64,000 nucleotides of DNA from Rhodoferax sp. BAB1 (GTDB taxonomy: Bacteria; Pseudomonadota; Gammaproteobacteria; Burkholderiales; Burkholderiaceae_C): positions 1,384,001-1,448,000 of the forward strand of contig NZ_CP054424.1 of the NCBI RefSeq assembly GCF_013334205.1, written 5' to 3'. The position numbers were made by a program, and so were the translations under genes. Below are positions 34,913 through 44,099 of this stretch, one piece after another. Every line of letters starts with the position of its first letter. The first letter of the stretch is position 1. The notes below the pieces were generated by a model. The model saw nothing but the letters and a program-made list of their open reading frames with translations. It searched no databases and had not been told where the DNA came from.

Positions 34913-36837
34913 CGTCCGTCGGACGTGGCCTCACCATCCTGTTGCAGCATGGCGGGGTCGAAGAAACACAGCGTATTGCGGCCGGCGCTCTTGGCCTTGT
35001 ACATGGCCAGATCGGCCTGCTTGATCAGTTCTTCGCGGCTGTTCTGCAGGCCACAGAAGATCGTGGCGCCGATGCTGGGCGTGCTCAGGTGGGCATGGCC
35101 GTTCAGGTCATAGGGGCGGTTCAGACTGGCCAGGATTTTCTGGCCGACGGCCATGGTTTCCTCCCGGGCCACGGTGGCATCGGGATTGAGCTCTTCGAGC
35201 AGGACCACGAATTCGTCGCCGCCCAGGCGCGCCACGGTATCGGCCTGTCGCACGCACTCCTTCAGGCGCTGCGCCACCTGTTGCAGCAGCAGGTCGCCGT
35301 AATCGTGCCCCAGGGTGTCGTTGAGTTGCTTGAACCGGTCCAGATCGATGAACAGCAGGGCGCCGTGGTGCCCGCTGCGCATCGAGGCCAGCATGGTCTG
35401 CTGTATCCGGTCCTGCAGCAGCCGGCGGTTGGGCAGCAGGGTCAGGGCGTCGTAGAAGGCCAGCGTGTGGATCTGGTCTTCGGCCGCCTTGCGCTCGCTG
35501 ATGTCGTGCATCGTCGCCACGTAATGCGTGACCGTCTCATCCGCGCCCCTGACCGCCGTGATGGTGACGGATTCAGGGTAGATTTCCCCGTTCTTGCGCC
35601 GGTTCCAGATTTCGCCCTTCCAGCTGCCGGTCGTCCTGATGCGCGCCCACATGGCGCTGTAGAAGGCGGCGTCGTGGCGGCCGGAACTGCGCAGGCGCGG
35701 GTTCTTGCCCACGATGTCCCCGGCGGTGTACCCAGTGATCTCCGTGAAGGCGCTGTTGATGCGCAGCACGATGCCGTTCTCGTCGGTGACGAACATGCCT
35801 TCCTGGGTCTGGAAGGCTTTTTCGGCAATCCGCAGCTCGACCTCGTCCTTGCGGTGCTGCTGCATGGCCCGGCCCAGCAGCCACAGGGCGCCGATCACGA
35901 CCAGGCTGATCATGCCGCCCAGCACGAACAGCACCTCCTTGAGTCCGCGGATCTCTGCATGGGCGGTTTCCGGTGAACGTGACACCACCAGCAGCAGCGG
36001 GTAGGTGCTGACCCAGCGGTGGGCGATGCCGCGTTCAACCTGGTCGAGTATCGAGTGGCGCAGTGAGTAACCCGCACGCTGGTTTTGGTACTCGGCCAGC
36101 TGTGCAGCATCCAGCCGGCTGTCCCGGTATTTCTCCAGGTCGACCGAGCGGCTGATCAGCGCGCCGCGTGCCGACAGCACCGACATGATGGTGTCGGTGC
36201 CGATGTCCAGCGTCTGGATGAAGCGGGTCAACTGCTCGGGCGGCAGGAAGATGACCATGACGCCGAGAAAGCGCCCGTCCTTGCCCAGCAGGGGGCGGGC
36301 CAGCTGCAGCCCCCAGCGCTTGCTCAGGCGTCCCAGGACCGGATCGCTGATATACAGCTGGTCCGGGCCGCCGTCGGCAAACACGCGGAAATGTTCGCGG
36401 TCGCCGAGATAGGCGGGGGCCGGCTGGCCCGGTATGTCGGTGAATTTCGGGTAGCCATCCTTGCCGATGACGGTCACGTGGACCTCGAAATCCCGGAACG
36501 GTCCCTCGCGCAGCAGGCGGATCGTGCGTTTGATGTCTTCGGGATGGTCCAGGTATTCGGCGCGCAGGAAGAGCAGGGCGTTGTCCAGGCTCCCGATCTG
36601 TCGTACCAGGGTGACGTCCAGAACCTCCGACAAGTGCACCAGCTCATTGCGGAACTTGTCCAGGTGGTCCTGGTGGATGCGCCGGGACTCCCACAGCACG
36701 GTGGCCCAGATCAGGCACAGCAAGAGGGCGCCGAACAGGGCGAGCTGCAGCCTGGGGGTGTACAGCAGCCGGCCCCGGCGAGGCAAGGGGCCCCCGGCAT
36801 GTGCCCGGTGATGGACGTCTTGTTTTTCGTGGGGCAT
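34909..36837 (-). CDS. membrane diguanylate cyclase (periplasmic sensor, PAS, GGDEF)
   Basis: 642 residues. A membrane segment at about 30-50, a periplasmic Cache-like sensing region up to about 300, a second membrane segment (VLFVLGGMISLVVIGALWLLG), a PAS domain at about 335-455 (TQEGMFVTDENGIVLRINSAF) and a C-terminal GGDEF domain. The active-site GGDEF motif is intact and the inhibitory RxxD site (RQAD) sits five residues before it. It should make cyclic di-GMP in response to an extracellular signal. The stop codon TAG comes from the inverted repeat of the adjacent MITE-like element, so the native C-terminus may have been altered. Confidence 0.92.
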   Translation of the reverse strand: MPHEKQDVHHRAHAGGPLPRRGRLLYTPRLQLALFGALLLCLIWATVLWESRRIHQDHLDKFRNELVHLSEVLDVTLVRQIGSLDNALLFLRAEYLDHPEDIKRTIRLLREGPFRDFEVHVTVIGKDGYPKFTDIPGQPAPAYLGDREHFRVFADGGPDQLYISDPVLGRLSKRWGLQLARPLLGKDGRFLGVMVIFLPPEQLTRFIQTLDIGTDTIMSVLSARGALISRSVDLEKYRDSRLDAAQLAEYQNQRAGYSLRHSILDQVERGIAHRWVSTYPLLLVVSRSPETAHAEIRGLKEVLFVLGGMISLVVIGALWLLGRAMQQHRKDEVELRIAEKAFQTQEGMFVTDENGIVLRINSAFTEITGYTAGDIVGKNPRLRSSGRHDAAFYSAMWARIRTTGSWKGEIWNRRKNGEIYPESVTITAVRGADETVTHYVATMHDISERKAAEDQIHTLAFYDALTLLPNRRLLQDRIQQTMLASMRSGHHGALLFIDLDRFKQLNDTLGHDYGDLLLQQVAQRLKECVRQADTVARLGGDEFVVLLEELNPDATVAREETMAVGQKILASLNRPYDLNGHAHLSTPSIGATIFCGLQNSREELIKQADLAMYKAKSAGRNTLCFFDPAMLQQDGEATSDGR

Positions 36838-36956
36838 CGCAACGACTTTTTATTTTTGGTTTTGTCCAGCAGCTGGCGCAATTGTAGGTTGCCGTGCGCG
36901 CACGCAGTGCCCCATGGGTGCCAACAATTCACGCGTTACGGTTTATCCTCTGGGGC

Positions 36957-37622
36957 ATGAAGCTGCACAACTACTTCCGCTCCTCCGCTTCCTTCCGCGT
37001 GCGCATCGCGCTGGCGCTCAAGGGCCTGGGCTACGACTACATCCCGGTGCACCTGGCGCGCGGCGACCACAAGCTGCCCGGCTACGCCGAGGTTTCGGCC
37101 GACCGCCTGGTGCCCCTGCTCGAAGTGGACGGCGAGCGCCTCTCGCAGTCCATGGCCATCATCGAGTACCTGGACGAGACCCATCCCCAGCCGCCGCTGC
37201 TGCCCGCCGACGCGGCCGGCCGCGCCAAGGTGCGCGCCCTGGCTCAGTCCATCGCCTGCGAGATCCATCCGCTCAACAACCTGCGTGTGCTCAAGTACCT
37301 GGTGCGCGAACTCAAGGTCAGCGAGGACGCCAAGAACACCTGGTACCGCCACTGGGTGCGTGAGGGTCTGGAGAGCTTCGAGCGCCAGCTGGCCACCCTG
37401 GCCACTCAACGCCAGCAGGCCGGCCTGCCGCCCTCGGTCTACTGCTGGGGCGACACGCCCAGCCTGGCCGACTGCTGCCTGGTGCCGCAGATCTTCAACG
37501 GCCAGCGCTTCGAGGTGAGCCTCGACGGCCTGCCGCTGACCATGGCCGCCTTCGATGCCTGCATGGCGCTGCCGGCCTTCCAGCAGGCGCAGCCTTCCAG
37601 TTGCCCTGACAACGAGCCTTGA
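36957..37622 (+). CDS. maiA: glutathione-dependent maleylacetoacetate / maleylpyruvate isomerase (zeta GST)
   Basis: 221 residues. An N-terminal thioredoxin-like domain has the SSASFRVRIALALKG motif that binds glutathione, and a helical C-terminal domain follows. The enzyme isomerises maleylpyruvate to fumarylpyruvate in the gentisate pathway, or maleylacetoacetate to fumarylacetoacetate in tyrosine breakdown; the nearby gentisate dioxygenase and hydrolase at 31871-33618 favour the first, though either is possible. The start is the ATG at 36957. It precedes the pgeF gene by 15 bp. Confidence 0.88.
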   Translation: MKLHNYFRSSASFRVRIALALKGLGYDYIPVHLARGDHKLPGYAEVSADRLVPLLEVDGERLSQSMAIIEYLDETHPQPPLLPADAAGRAKVRALAQSIACEIHPLNNLRVLKYLVRELKVSEDAKNTWYRHWVREGLESFERQLATLATQRQQAGLPPSVYCWGDTPSLADCCLVPQIFNGQRFEVSLDGLPLTMAAFDACMALPAFQQAQPSSCPDNEP

Positions 37623-37637
37623 ACGGAGCGTGATCAG

Positions 37638-38396
37638 GTGCATCCCGACTGGCTCGTCCCCAAATGGCCCGCAGCGCCTGGGGTGCGTGCGGTCTGCACC
37701 ACGCGTGCCGGCGGCCGTTCCCTGCCGCCTTATGACAGCCTGAACCTCGGTGACCACGTCGGCGACGACGCGCTGGCCGTGGGCAGCAACCGCGCCGTGC
37801 TGGCGCAGGCCCTGGGCGCGCGGCCGGTTTTCCTGCAGCAGGTGCATGGCCGTGGCGTGGTGGCGCTGGATGCGCACACGCCCCAGGGCACCGAGGCCGA
37901 TGCCTGCCTCACGCGCGAGCGTGGCGTGGCCTGCACCATCATGGTGGCCGACTGCCTGCCCCTGCTGCTCACCGACGCCCGCGGCAGTGTCGTGGCCGCC
38001 GCCCATGCCGGCTGGCGTGGCCTGGCGGGTGAGGGCGGGGTGGGCGTGATCGAAACCCTGTACGCTGCCCTGCAGGTCGACGCGCGCGAACTCATGGTCT
38101 GGCTGGGCCCCTGCATCGGCCCGCAGGCCTTCGAGGTGGGGCCCGAGGTCAAGCGCGCTTTCGAGGCGCACGACCCGCAGGCTGCGGCCTGTTTCCGCCC
38201 GGCAGCGGCGCCGGGCAAATGGCTGGCCGACCTGCCGGCCCTGGCCAGAGGGCGCCTGGCAGCGCTGGACATCCGCCAGGTTTATGGCAACGACGGCTCA
38301 CCATCCTGGTGCACTGTCATGAATCCTTCACGGTTCTTTTCGCACCGGCGCGACCGCGTCAGCGGCCGACTGGCCGCCTGTATCTGGCTGGGCTGA
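37638..38396 (+). CDS. pgeF: YfiH/PgeF-family protein (peptidoglycan editing / multicopper-like laccase domain)
   Basis: 252 residues starting at GTG 37638 (no ATG fits the domain start). Family features are the TTRAGG opening, LQQVHGRGV, ADCLPLLL with the zinc-site Cys, and HAGWRGLAGE with a zinc-site His. Relatives have purine nucleoside phosphorylase/adenosine deaminase-like and peptidoglycan-editing roles. The last 69 bp overlap the convergent small membrane-protein gene. It follows the isomerase gene by 15 bp. Confidence 0.88.
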   Translation: MHPDWLVPKWPAAPGVRAVCTTRAGGRSLPPYDSLNLGDHVGDDALAVGSNRAVLAQALGARPVFLQQVHGRGVVALDAHTPQGTEADACLTRERGVACTIMVADCLPLLLTDARGSVVAAAHAGWRGLAGEGGVGVIETLYAALQVDARELMVWLGPCIGPQAFEVGPEVKRAFEAHDPQAAACFRPAAAPGKWLADLPALARGRLAALDIRQVYGNDGSPSWCTVMNPSRFFSHRRDRVSGRLAACIWLG

Positions 38397-38636
38397 GCCG
38401 GGCTGCGCATCCTGGGCCAGTTGCCAGGTGGCCTGTTCCTCGGCCTCGCGCTGCCGGCGCAGCTTCTTGCGCGCCGGTGTCCCCAGGATGTAGAGCAGCA
38501 GGGCCACCGGCCCCACGCCATACAGCAGGAAGGTGATGATCGCGCCCAACACGGTGCCGATGGGGCTGGTGGCTTCGGCCACGGCCATGAGCAGGGCCAC
38601 ATAGAGCCAGCCGATGGCGATCAGGATCAGAAACAT
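38328..38636 (-). CDS. small membrane protein, unknown function
   Basis: 102 residues with two predicted membrane segments (MFLILIAIGWLYVALLMAVAEA and GTVLGAIITFLLYGVGPVALLLYIL) and a charged, Gln/Ala-rich tail of about 45 residues. The final 69 bp run antisense to the end of pgeF. It is divergent from phaC, 79 bp away, sharing a promoter region with a strong inverted repeat. No recognisable family; the membrane layout and ATG suggest a real gene. Confidence 0.65.
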   Translation of the reverse strand: MFLILIAIGWLYVALLMAVAEATSPIGTVLGAIITFLLYGVGPVALLLYILGTPARKKLRRQREAEEQATWQLAQDAQPGSAQPDTGGQSAADAVAPVRKEP

Positions 38637-38644
38637 GAGTAAAT

Positions 38645-38686
38645 TGATCGGTGTCAGGATATCGAAGGCTCAATCCTGACATACTG
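38645..38686 (+). promoter_or_regulatory. phaC promoter region: 9-bp inverted repeat and degenerate FNR-like site
   Basis: TGTCAGGAT (38653-38661) and ATCCTGACA (38674-38682) form a perfect inverted repeat with 12 bp between. Overlapping it, TTGAT-CGGT-GTCAG (38645-38658) matches the FNR consensus at nine of ten positions, and a -10-like CATACT at 38681-38686 is 22 bp downstream, the spacing of a class II FNR promoter. Both readings are unproven. Confidence 0.35.
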
Positions 38687-38715
38687 GATGCGCATTTCCA
38701 GCACGAGGACCCAGC

Positions 38716-40431
38716 GTGACACAGGATACCCCCGAATTTTGGGCCCAAGCGGCGCAGCAGTTCCAGCAGGCCTACGGTGACAGCTGGCTCAAGCTTTTCC
38801 AGTCCTTCCAGGGTGGGCATCCCGGCCAGGGCACGGCCGCACTCCCGGCGATGGAACATCCAGTGAGCATCCCGCCCGACAAGCTGCAGGCCCTGCAGCA
38901 GCAGTACGTGCAGGACCTGGCGCAACTCATGCAACAGGGCGCTGGCGCGGCCGTCACCGGTGACCGGCGTTTCGCCGCGCCGGCCTGGGGCGAGAACCCG
39001 CTGGCGGCCATGGCCGCCTCCACCTACCTGCTCAACGCCCGCCTGCTGATGGAGATGGCCGATGCCGTGCAGGCCGACGCCAAGACGCGCGCGCGCATCC
39101 GCTTTGGCGTGGAACAGTGGGTGGCGGCCAGCGCGCCCAGCAACTACCTGGCCTTCAATGCCGAGGCGCAGAAGAAGGCCATCGACAGCAAGGGCGAAAG
39201 CATCGCCCGGGGCCTGCAGAACATGCTGCACGATCTCCAGCAGGGCCATGTCAGCATGACCGACGAAAGCCAGTTCGAGGTGGGCCGCAATGTGGCCACC
39301 AGCGAGGGCGCGGTGGTCTACGAGAACGAGCTCTTCCAGCTGATCGAATACAAGCCCTTGACCGCTCAGGTCTACGAGCGCCCCCTGCTGCTGGTGCCGC
39401 CCTGCATCAACAAGTACTACATCCTCGACCTGCAGCCCGAGAACTCGTTGATCCGCTATGCCGTGGCCCAGGGCCACCGCACCTTCGTGGTGAGCTGGCG
39501 CAACCCCGACGAATCCCTGGCCCACACCACCTGGGACGACTACATCGAGGACGCCGTGATCCAGGCCATAGCGGTCACGTGCGAGATCAGCGGCGCCGAA
39601 CAGATCAACGCCCTGGGTTTCTGCGTGGGCGGCACCCTGCTGGGCACGGCCCTGGCCGTGCTGGCGGCGCGGGGCGAGCTACCCGTGCACAGCCTCACCC
39701 TGCTCACCACCTTCCTCGACTTCAGCGACACCGGTATCCTCGACGTCTTCATCGACGAGAACTCGGTGCACCTGCGCGAGCAGCAGATGGGGCAGGGCGG
39801 CCTGATGGCCGGGCGCGACCTGTCCTCCACCTTCAGCTTCCTGCGCCCCAACGACCTGGTCTGGAACTACGTGGTGGGCAACTACCTCAAGGGCGAGACC
39901 CCGCCGCCCTTCGACCTGCTTTACTGGAACAGCGACAGCACCAACCTGCCGGGCCCCTTCTACGCCTGGTACCTGCGCAACACCTATCTGGAAAACAACC
40001 TGGTCAAGCCGGGCAAGCTCACCGTCTGCGGCGAGAAGGTGGACCTGCGCAAGGTGGACCTGCCCGTCTACATCTACGGCTCGCGCGAAGACCACATCGT
40101 GCCCATCCCCGGCGCCTACGCCAGCACCCAGCTGCTGCCGGGCAAGAAGCGCTTTGTCATGGGCGCCTCGGGCCACATCGCGGGTGTCATCAACCCGCCC
40201 GAGAAAAAGAAGCGCAGCCACTGGATCCGTGCCGACGGCAAGCTGCCCAGGACCCTGGACGAATGGCAACAAGGTGCAGAAGAACACGCCGGCAGCTGGT
40301 GGCCCGACTGGGCCGCCTGGCTTGAGAAACAGGCTGGCAAGAAAATTGCTGCACCGAAAAAGTACGGCAAGGGCAGCAAATACAAGGTGATTGAAGCGGC
40401 CCCGGGCCGTTATGTGAAACAGAAGGCCTGA
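38716..40431 (+). CDS. phaC: polyhydroxyalkanoate synthase, class I
   Basis: 571 residues starting at GTG 38716 behind a GAGG site. It polymerises 3-hydroxyacyl-CoA into storage polyester on the granule surface. The lipase-like box G-F-C-V-G-G places catalytic Cys303, with Asp459 (SREDHIVP) and His487 (ASGHIAGV) completing the triad. Length and the long N-terminal domain match class I single-subunit synthases, which prefer short-chain monomers such as 3-hydroxybutyrate. It heads phaC-phaA-phaB. Confidence 0.96.
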   Translation: MTQDTPEFWAQAAQQFQQAYGDSWLKLFQSFQGGHPGQGTAALPAMEHPVSIPPDKLQALQQQYVQDLAQLMQQGAGAAVTGDRRFAAPAWGENPLAAMAASTYLLNARLLMEMADAVQADAKTRARIRFGVEQWVAASAPSNYLAFNAEAQKKAIDSKGESIARGLQNMLHDLQQGHVSMTDESQFEVGRNVATSEGAVVYENELFQLIEYKPLTAQVYERPLLLVPPCINKYYILDLQPENSLIRYAVAQGHRTFVVSWRNPDESLAHTTWDDYIEDAVIQAIAVTCEISGAEQINALGFCVGGTLLGTALAVLAARGELPVHSLTLLTTFLDFSDTGILDVFIDENSVHLREQQMGQGGLMAGRDLSSTFSFLRPNDLVWNYVVGNYLKGETPPPFDLLYWNSDSTNLPGPFYAWYLRNTYLENNLVKPGKLTVCGEKVDLRKVDLPVYIYGSREDHIVPIPGAYASTQLLPGKKRFVMGASGHIAGVINPPEKKKRSHWIRADGKLPRTLDEWQQGAEEHAGSWWPDWAAWLEKQAGKKIAAPKKYGKGSKYKVIEAAPGRYVKQKA

Positions 40432-40461
40432 ACGGCCTCGCAACGCAACAGGAGACACAGC

Positions 40462-41640
40462 ATGGAAGACATCGTCATCGTGGCCGCGGCACGCACCGCG
40501 GTCGGCAAGTTCGGCGGCGGCCTGGCCAGGACCCCGGCCACCGAGCTGGGGTCCATCGTCATCAAGGCCCTGCTGGAACGCAGCAAGGTCGATGCCGGCC
40601 TGGTGGGCGAAGTCATCCTGGGCCAGGTGCTGGCGGCCGGCGCCGGCCAGAACCCCGCGCGCCAGGCCCTGATGAAAAGCGGCCTGCCCAAGGAGATCCC
40701 GGCGCTCACCATCAACGCCGTCTGCGGCTCCGGCCTCAAGGCCGTGATGCTGGCGGCGCAGGCCGTGGCCACGGGCGACAGCGAGATTGTCATCGCCGGC
40801 GGGCAGGAGAACATGAGCGCCGCGCCCCACGTGCTGCCCGGTTCGCGTGACGGCCAGCGCATGGGCGACTGGAAGCTGATCGACACCATGATCGTCGACG
40901 GCCTGTGGGACGTCTACAACCAGTACCACATGGGCATCACCGCCGAGAACGTGGCCAAACAATACGGCATCACGCGTGAGATGCAGGACGCGCTGGCCCT
41001 GGCCAGCCAGCAGAAGGCCGCCGCCGCGCAGGACGCCGGCCGCTTCAGGGACGAGATCGTGCCCGTGCTGCTGCCGCAGAAAAAGGGCGACCCGCTGGTC
41101 TTCGATGCCGACGAGTTCATCAACCGCAAGACCAATGCCGAGGCCCTGGCCGGCCTGCGCCCCGCCTTCGACAAGGCCGGCGGCGTGACGGCGGGCAACG
41201 CCTCCGGCATCAACGACGGCGCGGCCGCCGTGATGGTGATGACGGCCAAGAAGGCCGCGGCGCTGGGGCTCAAGCCCCTGGGCCGCATTGCCAGCTACGC
41301 CACCAGCGGCCTGGACCCGGCCACCATGGGCATGGGCCCGGTGCCGGCCTCCACCAAGGCCCTGCAGCGTGCCGGCTGGAAGGCCGCCGACCTGGACCTG
41401 CTGGAGATCAACGAGGCCTTCGCCGCCCAGGCCTGCGCGGTCAACAAGGAAATGGGCTGGGACACGAGCAAGGTCAACGTCAACGGCGGGGCGATTGCCA
41501 TCGGGCACCCCATCGGTGCCTCCGGCTGCCGCATCCTGGTCACCCTGCTGCACGAGATGCAGCGTCGTGATGCGAAGAAAGGTATTGCCAGCCTGTGCAT
41601 CGGTGGTGGCATGGGGGTTGCATTGACCATCGAGCGTTGA
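40462..41640 (+). CDS. phaA: acetyl-CoA acetyltransferase (beta-ketothiolase)
   Basis: 392 residues of biosynthetic thiolase. The acyl-accepting Cys88 is in NAVCGSGLKAV, the GGAIAIGHPIGASGCRI segment holds the His, and CIGGGMG holds the second Cys. It condenses two acetyl-CoA to acetoacetyl-CoA for the PHB pathway. It is 30 bp after phaC with a GGAGAC ribosome-binding site, and 86 bp before phaB. Confidence 0.96.
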   Translation: MEDIVIVAAARTAVGKFGGGLARTPATELGSIVIKALLERSKVDAGLVGEVILGQVLAAGAGQNPARQALMKSGLPKEIPALTINAVCGSGLKAVMLAAQAVATGDSEIVIAGGQENMSAAPHVLPGSRDGQRMGDWKLIDTMIVDGLWDVYNQYHMGITAENVAKQYGITREMQDALALASQQKAAAAQDAGRFRDEIVPVLLPQKKGDPLVFDADEFINRKTNAEALAGLRPAFDKAGGVTAGNASGINDGAAAVMVMTAKKAAALGLKPLGRIASYATSGLDPATMGMGPVPASTKALQRAGWKAADLDLLEINEAFAAQACAVNKEMGWDTSKVNVNGGAIAIGHPIGASGCRILVTLLHEMQRRDAKKGIASLCIGGGMGVALTIER

Positions 41641-41726
41641 GCCGTTTGGCCGGACGCGGGTTTTGCCTAGGGCTCCAGGCAGACGACAAGGATTAGATTG
41701 GTAGCGAGTTCAAAGAGGAGTTCATC

Positions 41727-42464
41727 ATGAGTCAGAAAGTAGCCTACGTCACCGGCGGCATGGGCGGCATCGGCACCGTTATCTGCCAGCGCCTGCACAA
41801 GGATGGTTTCAAGGTCATCGCCGGCTGCGGCCCCACGCGCGATTTCAACAAATGGCTGGCCGAGCAGAAGGCCCTGGGCTACACCTTCTACGCCTCGGTC
41901 GGCAATGTGGGCCTGTGGGAATCCACCGTGGAAGCCTTCAGCAAGGCCAAGGCCGAACACGGCCCCATCGACGTGCTGGTCAACAACGCCGGCATCACGC
42001 GCGACCGCATGTTCCTCAAGATGACCCGCGAGGACTGGGACGCCGTCATCGAGACCAACCTCAACTCCATGTTCAACGTCACCAAGCAGGTGGTGGGCGA
42101 CATGGTGGAAAAAGGCTGGGGCCGCATCATCAACATCAGCAGCGTGAACGGCGAAAAGGGCCAGGCCGGCCAGACCAACTACTCGGCCGCCAAGGCCGGC
42201 ATGCACGGCTTCACCATGGCGCTGGCACAGGAGCTGGCCAGCAAGGGCGTGACCGTCAACACCGTGAGCCCGGGTTACATCGGCACCGACATGGTCAAGG
42301 CCATCCGCCAGGACGTGCTCGACAAGATCGTCGGCACCATCCCGGTCAAGCGCTTGGGCGAGCCGGGCGAGATCGCGTCCATCATTGCGTGGATTGCGAG
42401 CGAGGAGAGCGGGTATTCGACCGGGGCGGATTTCTCGGTCAATGGTGGGCTGCACATGGGCTGA
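41727..42464 (+). CDS. phaB: acetoacetyl-CoA reductase
   Basis: 245 residues, short-chain dehydrogenase. The TGGMGGIG nucleotide-binding turn, the NISSVNGEKGQAGQTNYSAAK catalytic Ser and Tyr-x3-Lys region split across the usual positions, and a GADFSVNGG end are all typical of PhaB. It reduces acetoacetyl-CoA to (R)-3-hydroxybutyryl-CoA with NADPH. An AAAGAGGAG ribosome-binding site precedes the ATG. A terminator follows. The phasin regulator gene phaR, common downstream of phaB, is absent here and an IS remnant lies in its place. Confidence 0.96.
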   Translation: MSQKVAYVTGGMGGIGTVICQRLHKDGFKVIAGCGPTRDFNKWLAEQKALGYTFYASVGNVGLWESTVEAFSKAKAEHGPIDVLVNNAGITRDRMFLKMTREDWDAVIETNLNSMFNVTKQVVGDMVEKGWGRIINISSVNGEKGQAGQTNYSAAKAGMHGFTMALAQELASKGVTVNTVSPGYIGTDMVKAIRQDVLDKIVGTIPVKRLGEPGEIASIIAWIASEESGYSTGADFSVNGGLHMG

Positions 42465-42485
42465 GGTTTCTGGCTCTCCGAAGAC

Positions 42486-42510
42486 AAACCCCGCTGCGGC
42501 GGGGTTTTTT
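42486..42510 (+). terminator. intrinsic terminator of phaCAB
   Basis: AAACCCCGC, loop TGCG, GCGGGGTTT and further T residues, 21 bp after the phaB stop. Confidence 0.9.
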
Positions 42511-42606
42511 GTGCAGGATGCCCAGCGCGGGGTTGTTTCAGCTGACTGGCGGCTTGCGGCCAGAAGCTGTCCCTCGCGAGCGTGTTGTGTGGGACTGCTT
42601 CAAGGT

Positions 42607-42975
42607 GTTGAATTCCGCCGAAATCTGACCCACTAAGGACAGAGCTTTCCATCCAAAGTTGACCCACGTAGGCCCTACCCTGCAAGTTTTAAAGGCAGGG
42701 GGAAATTAGGAGTGATAGACGTGGCGACATTGAATGTCATCAGGCGTTGGGCACTGCGAGAACAGATGTCCATCCGCGAGATCTCCAGGCGTACAGGCCT
42801 GGCTCGCAACACGGTGAAGAAGTACCTGCGGTCCGATGAGACCGAGCCGACATACGCAAAGCGGATCAGCCCAAGCAAGCTCGATCCCTACGCTGAGAAG
42901 CTGGCCACCTGGCTAGGAATCGAGGCAACAAAATCGCGGAAACAGCGGCGCAATCTGAAGCAGATCTACACACCC
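42607..42975 (+). mobile_element. IS21-family insertion sequence remnant (left end plus 5' istA)
   Basis: Two direct copies of a TGACCCAC motif (42626-42633 and 42660-42667), as found in the multi-repeat ends of IS21 elements, precede the 5' part of an istA gene. The rest of istA, all of istB and the right end are missing. Base composition is less GC-rich than the neighbours. The left boundary is uncertain within about 42540-42625 and the right boundary within about 42965-43080. Confidence 0.7.
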
Positions 42976-43077
42976 GGCAGACCAATTGACCGAGAAGGGC
43001 ACGTAGCGGGCGACGGGGCATGCAGCGAGTTCGCCGCTAGTGCCCTGATGGGGTCTATGTCGACGTATATCGCATAA
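42712..43077 (+). pseudogene. istA: truncated IS21-family transposase (IstA N-terminal part)
   Basis: The first 85 or so codons read as an IstA N-terminus: helix-turn-helix (REISRRTGLARNTVKKYLRSDE) and the KSRKQRRNLKQIY segment that precedes the catalytic core. After that the frame continues for about 35 codons with no IstA likeness, so the gene was cut by deletion and the tail is junction sequence. The DDE catalytic domain is absent and it cannot transpose. It starts with GTG 42721 or the upstream in-frame codon at 42712. Confidence 0.8.
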
Positions 43078-43081
43078 GAAC

Positions 43082-44095
43082 CTACGTCATCTCCGCCGGT
43101 ACGGCGATCCCGCTGTCATGGGGGAGCCGAAGCGTTCCAACCCCATTCTTCACCGCCACCACCTCAGCCATGATGGACAGCGCAATCTCTGCCGGTGTCT
43201 TGCTGGCGATGTACAGCCCGGCCGGGCCGTGCAGGCGGTCCAGCACCTCATACGGAATCTCAAAGTGCTCGTGCAGCCGTTCACGCCGCGTGGCGCTGTT
43301 GCGGCGTGAGCCGATGGCGCCGACGTAGAAGGCCTCGGACTGCAGGGCGTCGATCAGGGCCAGGTCGTCGAGCTTGGGGTCGTGTGTGAGGGCCACCACC
43401 GCGGTGCGGGTGTCGGGCTTCAGGCGCAGGATCAGGTCGTCGGGCATTTCGTGTGTGAGGGTCACGCCGGCGGCCAGGCTCCAGCTGGCGCGGTGTTCCT
43501 CGCGTGGATCGCAGACGAAGACTTCGAAGCCCAGGCTCAGGGCCATCTGGCTGAGGAAACGCGAGAGGTCGCCAGCGCCAATGACGATGAGCCGGGCTTG
43601 CGGACCCAGGTAGGTGGTCAACGTGTGTTCATCGAGCAAGGGCACGCCGTCGCGCCGGCCGGGGCGCAGGGTGACGGCACCGTTCTTCAGGTCCAGCACA
43701 CGTTCGGTGCTTTGCCGCTGTTCGCAGGCGAGCAGCAGCTCGTCCAGCCGGCTGTGCGGCGCCACGCGTTCCAGCACCAGCTCCACCGTGCCGCCGCAGG
43801 GCAGGCCGAAGCGATGCGCCTGGTCGGCCGAGATGCCGTAGCGTTGCACGGTGGGTGCGGCGCCGGTCATGGCCGCTTCAACGCCGCCCTCGCGGATGCG
43901 GTGGATCAGGTCGTCTTCGATGCAGCCGCCCGAAACCGAGCCCACGGTCTCGCCCCGGCCGTTGATGGCCATGAGCGAGCCGGGCGGGCGCGGCGAGGAG
44001 CCCCAGGTGCGGGCCACGGTGACGAGCACCACGGCCTGCCCCTCGGTCCACCAGCGCTGCGCCGTGCGCAGCACCAGGGTGTCGAGATCCTCCAT
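43082..44095 (-). CDS. XdhC-family molybdenum-cofactor maturation protein
   Basis: 337 residues. The N-terminal XdhC/CoxI domain has TWGSSPRPPGS and VSGGCIEDD, where the Cys is thought to bind the cofactor; the C-terminal Rossmann-like domain has LIVIGAGDLSRFLSQ. Such proteins sulfurate and insert Moco into xanthine dehydrogenase-family enzymes. The gene is 4 bp after the large molybdenum subunit gene, so it should serve that enzyme. Confidence 0.9.
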   Translation of the reverse strand: MEDLDTLVLRTAQRWWTEGQAVVLVTVARTWGSSPRPPGSLMAINGRGETVGSVSGGCIEDDLIHRIREGGVEAAMTGAAPTVQRYGISADQAHRFGLPCGGTVELVLERVAPHSRLDELLLACEQRQSTERVLDLKNGAVTLRPGRRDGVPLLDEHTLTTYLGPQARLIVIGAGDLSRFLSQMALSLGFEVFVCDPREEHRASWSLAAGVTLTHEMPDDLILRLKPDTRTAVVALTHDPKLDDLALIDALQSEAFYVGAIGSRRNSATRRERLHEHFEIPYEVLDRLHGPAGLYIASKTPAEIALSIMAEVVAVKNGVGTLRLPHDSGIAVPAEMT

Positions 44096-44099
44096 GGGC

